Below, in pieces: positions 8,291-10,192 of a DNA stretch of 10,192 nucleotides (within the stretch, counting starts at the first letter, position 1; each line of letters starts with the position of its first letter). The stretch comes from DASUDX01 sp036275365 (GTDB lineage Bacteria; Pseudomonadota; Gammaproteobacteria; Nevskiales; Nevskiaceae). The stretch covers positions 1 through 10,192 of the forward strand of contig DASUDX010000057.1 of assembly GCA_036275365.1 (NCBI GenBank), given 5' to 3'. The notes beneath the pieces were generated by a model that saw only the letters and a program-made list of their open reading frames with translations, searched no databases and was not told where the DNA came from. The position numbers and the translations under genes are program-made.

Positions 8291-9603
8291 AAGTCCAGCG
8301 AGGAGAGCTGCTGGGTCAGGTAGCTGCTGGTGGCCTGCAGCTGGGAGACCAGTGAATCCAGCGCGGTGAACTGGGCGAGATAGCGGCGCTCCACCGCCTC
8401 CATGCGGTCGTCCAGCCGCTGCTGGCGGTCCTTCAGATCGTCCAGCTGGCTCTGCACCGCATCGGTGGCGGTCTCGATGCGCCCATCCGGGTCCAGATAG
8501 CCCTGGACCACCGCGCCCACTCGCCCGGCCACCCCGCCCTCGCCGGCGAGCAGGGCCTGGACGGCGGCCGGATCGCTGGCCAGCGCGGCCTCGAACTTGG
8601 CACTGTCGAGCTTGAGGCTGCCATCGGCCTGCAGGCCGATGCCGATCCGGCTCAGGGTGCCGAAGGCATTGCCGGGCAGCGACTGGGTCAGGCTGCTGCG
8701 CACCTGCTGGCTGGCGCTGCGCACCATCGCATCGCCCAGCAGGGCGCCGCCGCTGCGGCTGGCGGCGTCGTAGCGGGTGAGCGTGGCCACCGAGGCGTGG
8801 AACACATTGAAGCCACGGACGAAGGCCTCGGCGGCGGTCTTGGCGGCGCTGCTGTCGGCGGCCACCGTCAGGGTGTGCAGGGTGCCCGGGGCCGCCTCGC
8901 GGGCCACCACGGTGAGCCCGTCGATGGCGGTGTCGAAGGTATTGGCGCTGCCGGTGAACTCGAAGCCGTCGATCTTGATCCGCGCGTTGGCGGCGGGCTG
9001 CTGGACGCTGGTGGTGAACAGGCTGGTGGTCACGCTCAGGGCATGCGCGGTGCCGGTGTTGCGCGCGGTCAGCAGCAGGCGGGTACCGCCGCCCTCGTTG
9101 ACCAGGCTGGCGCTCACCCCGGTGTTGTCCGGCGCGGCATTGATGGCATCGCGCAGATGGGCCAGGGTGTCGCTGCCCGGGGCGAGGGTCACGCTGAAGC
9201 TGGCCGTGCCGGTGGCCAGGGTCACCGTGCCCGTGCCGACCACGCTGCTGGCGCTGGCGAAACTGCTGCTCGCCCGCTTGTCGGCCCGCGCCGTCGCCAA
9301 CACCTCCACCTCGTAGCGGCCGGGCGCCGCCGCGGTACTGGCCGTGGCGCTGAGGGCGGTCTCGCTGCTGCTGGTGACCTTGAAGGCACCAAAGGTGTTG
9401 CTCGCGCTGAGCTTGCCGAGCCCGTCCTTGAGCTGGCTGAGGCCCGCCTTGAAGGTGCCGTAGGCGGACAGCCGCGACTGGCTGCTGGCCTGCGCCGCGC
9501 TGATGCGGTTCTGCGCCGGGGCGCGCTCGGCGGCCACCAGCCGGGCCACCAGATTGCCGACATCCAGGCCGGAGCCGATGCCGCTGGACTGCAGCGTGGC
9601 CAT
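8287..9603 (-). CDS. fliD: FliD, flagellar filament cap (hook-associated protein 2)
   Basis: The product is 438 residues (family about 440-480). The N-terminus MATLQSSGIGSGLDVGNLVARLVAAERAP is the classic FliD start, with the SxGIGSGLDV motif. Next come the helical DO-like segment with SRLSAYGTFKAGLSQLKDGL, the strand-rich middle domains (about 95-250) including DNTGVSASLVNEGGGTRLLLTA, and a C-terminal domain. The end is a long heptad-type helix (LDDLKDRQQRLDDRMEAVERRYLAQFTALD), finishing SSYLTQQLSSLDF. FliD is secreted and forms the pentameric-to-hexameric cap under which flagellin folds into the filament. The ATG at 9603-9601 shares its A with the flaG stop (TGATG), and a GGGAG at 9615-9611 precedes it by 7 bases, so it is coupled to flaG. 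The stop TAG is shared, as CTAG, with the convergent small membrane ORF. fliS, usually next in line, is missing here. Confidence 0.97.
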   Translation of the reverse strand: MATLQSSGIGSGLDVGNLVARLVAAERAPAQNRISAAQASSQSRLSAYGTFKAGLSQLKDGLGKLSASNTFGAFKVTSSSETALSATASTAAAPGRYEVEVLATARADKRASSSFASASSVVGTGTVTLATGTASFSVTLAPGSDTLAHLRDAINAAPDNTGVSASLVNEGGGTRLLLTARNTGTAHALSVTTSLFTTSVQQPAANARIKIDGFEFTGSANTFDTAIDGLTVVAREAAPGTLHTLTVAADSSAAKTAAEAFVRGFNVFHASVATLTRYDAASRSGGALLGDAMVRSASQQVRSSLTQSLPGNAFGTLSRIGIGLQADGSLKLDSAKFEAALASDPAAVQALLAGEGGVAGRVGAVVQGYLDPDGRIETATDAVQSQLDDLKDRQQRLDDRMEAVERRYLAQFTALDSLVSQLQATSSYLTQQLSSLDF

Positions 9604-9983
9604 CAGACCTCTCCCTCGAACAGCCGTGCCTGGCTACGGGTCTGCAGATCCTCCAGCGCCTTGGCCAGCCGCAGCGCCTCCTCGGAAGGAATCTGGCGCA
9701 GCACCTGGCCATCCACGGCATCCACCACCTGCACCACCAGGCGTTCGCTGTCCTGGTCGATGCGGAAGCGCAGGCCCGGCTGCTCGGCGCCGAACCAGGC
9801 GGCCAGACGCTCCAGCGCCTGCTCGAGACCGAGCGGCTCGGCCTCCGCTGCCGGCTGCGCGGCTGGCGGTGGTGCCGGCTCCCGCGGCGGGGTCTGCGAC
9901 GGAAACAGCAACACCGCCTCGACCGGTGCGGGACCGGTCGAGGCGGCGAGGGGCGCAAGCCCCACGGTCATTGACGAGCTCAT
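9603..9983 (-). CDS. flaG: FlaG family flagellar protein
   Basis: I choose the ATG at 9983-9981, giving 126 residues (MSSSMTVGLAPLAAS). It has AAGGAG at 9997-9992 with 8-base spacing. An upstream in-frame GTG at 9992-9990 would fall on that Shine-Dalgarno sequence. The first half is a Pro/Ala-rich, likely disordered leader. The second half (about 65-126) is the FlaG domain: LRFRIDQDSERLVVQVVDAVDGQVLRQIPSEEALRLAKALEDL, ending QARLFEGEV. The core VQVVD-x-x-GxVxRQIPSEE is diagnostic. FlaG proteins are small flagellar proteins that influence filament length in Pseudomonas and Vibrio-type systems, but their molecular action is poorly understood. The gene lies between fliC and fliD, its usual place, and is translationally linked to fliD. 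Confidence 0.93.
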   Translation of the reverse strand: MSSSMTVGLAPLAASTGPAPVEAVLLFPSQTPPREPAPPPAAQPAAEAEPLGLEQALERLAAWFGAEQPGLRFRIDQDSERLVVQVVDAVDGQVLRQIPSEEALRLAKALEDLQTRSQARLFEGEV

Positions 9984-9991
9984 CTCATCCA

Positions 9992-9997
9992 CTCCTT
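9992..9997 (-). promoter_or_regulatory. Ribosome binding site deciding the flaG start
   Basis: AAGGAG on the minus strand lies 8 bases before the ATG at 9983. It overlaps the alternative GTG at 9992-9990 by one base, so it rules that start out in practice. Confidence 0.7.
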
Positions 9998-10007
9998 CCG
10001 GAGCGTG

Positions 10008-10032
10008 GCGCCCGCGCTTCCCGCGCGGGCGC
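10008..10032 (-). terminator. Strong hairpin after fliC, probable flagellin terminator or attenuator
   Basis: The arms GCGCCCGCGC (10008-10017) and GCGCGGGCGC (10023-10032) are perfect 10-bp complements around a 5-base loop. The hairpin begins 32 bases after the fliC stop and ends 24 bases before the flaG ATG. No T-tract follows on the minus strand (CACGCTCC). It could therefore be a weak or Rho-assisted terminator, a partial-readthrough attenuator between flagellin and flaG, or a 3' stabilising hairpin for the abundant flagellin mRNA. Confidence 0.6.
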
Positions 10033-10064
10033 TGTTTCCGGTTGTGGGCGACCGGCGCGCCCAG

Positions 10065-10192
10065 TCAGCGGAGGAGGCTGAGGACGTTCTGGGGCGCCGA
10101 GTTGGCCTGCGAGAGCATGGCGGTACCGGCCTGCTGCAGGATCTGCGAACGGGTCAGCGCCGCCGTCTCCTTGGCAAAGTCCGCATCCATGA
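10065..10192 (-). CDS. fliC: Flagellin, C-terminal end (runs off the right edge)
   Basis: The last 42 codons before a TGA at 10067-10065 read MDADFAKETAALTRSQILQQ, then AGTAMLSQANSAPQNVLSLLR. This is the conserved flagellin D0 C-terminal helix (family pattern DADFA-E-A-LT-xQILQQAGTAMLAQAN-xPQNVLSLL). The helix packs inside the filament core and serves in recognition by FliS and the cap. The start, the N-terminal D0/D1 helices and the promoter (commonly sigma-28) lie outside the window, so copy number and variable domain size cannot be judged. The product ends in Arg. The gene is first in the fliC-flaG-fliD order. Confidence 0.95.
   Translation of the reverse strand, partial: MDADFAKETAALTRSQILQQAGTAMLSQANSAPQNVLSLLR

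Noticed and set aside
7997..9958. The maeB reading frame stays open upstream across fliD and into flaG (an apparent protein of about 1400 residues).
   Set aside because: The added part is a low-complexity Arg/Gln/Gly/Pro frame out of phase with the clear FliD and FlaG proteins. MaeB similarity and expected length begin at 7996. Stop codons are simply rare in this GC-rich DNA.
9984..9992. GTG at 9992 as the flaG start.
   Set aside because: It falls on the AAGGAG Shine-Dalgarno sequence that serves the ATG at 9983, and it has no ribosome site of its own.

Overview
The window is a chromosomal flagellar locus from a high-GC (roughly 70% by eye) proteobacterium. Gene order and the FliE, FliF and MaeB sequence styles fit a gammaproteobacterium best, but I cannot name the genus. 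All genes except one small ORF lie on the minus strand, so transcription runs from the right edge to the left edge.

Right block (about 8287-10192): the last 42 codons of a flagellin gene (fliC), then flaG, then the filament-cap gene fliD. A strong hairpin separates fliC from flaG. flaG and fliD are tightly linked, with the stop and start codons sharing one base.

Middle block (about 5601-8290): a small plus-strand ORF for a predicted two-helix membrane protein converges on fliD. It is divergent from a complete maeB, which encodes the malic enzyme fused to a phosphotransacetylase-like domain. Neither looks flagellar. In many polar-flagellated gammaproteobacteria (Pseudomonas, Vibrio) this position, between fliD and fliE, holds fliS and the sigma-54 regulators fleQ/fleS/fleR (flrABC). 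None of those is present here.

Left block (1-5600): fliE, fliF, fliG, fliH, fliI, fliJ and the start of fliK, in the classic order. fliE and fliF are 7 bases apart, and every junction after that overlaps, which points to one translationally coupled operon. The products are the MS-ring (FliF) with its rod adaptor (FliE), the rotor switch protein (FliG), the export ATPase with its stator-like regulator and stalk (FliH, FliI, FliJ), and the hook-length ruler (FliK). Upstream of fliE sit a perfect 9-bp-arm dyad and a sigma-54-like -24/-12 element very close to the start codon.

I found no RNA genes, mobile elements, CRISPR arrays or tRNAs. The window is mostly well-known machinery. The points worth a second look are the unusual insertion of maeB plus a small membrane gene, the possible near-leaderless fliE transcript, and a 12-bp periodic repeat inside fliK.
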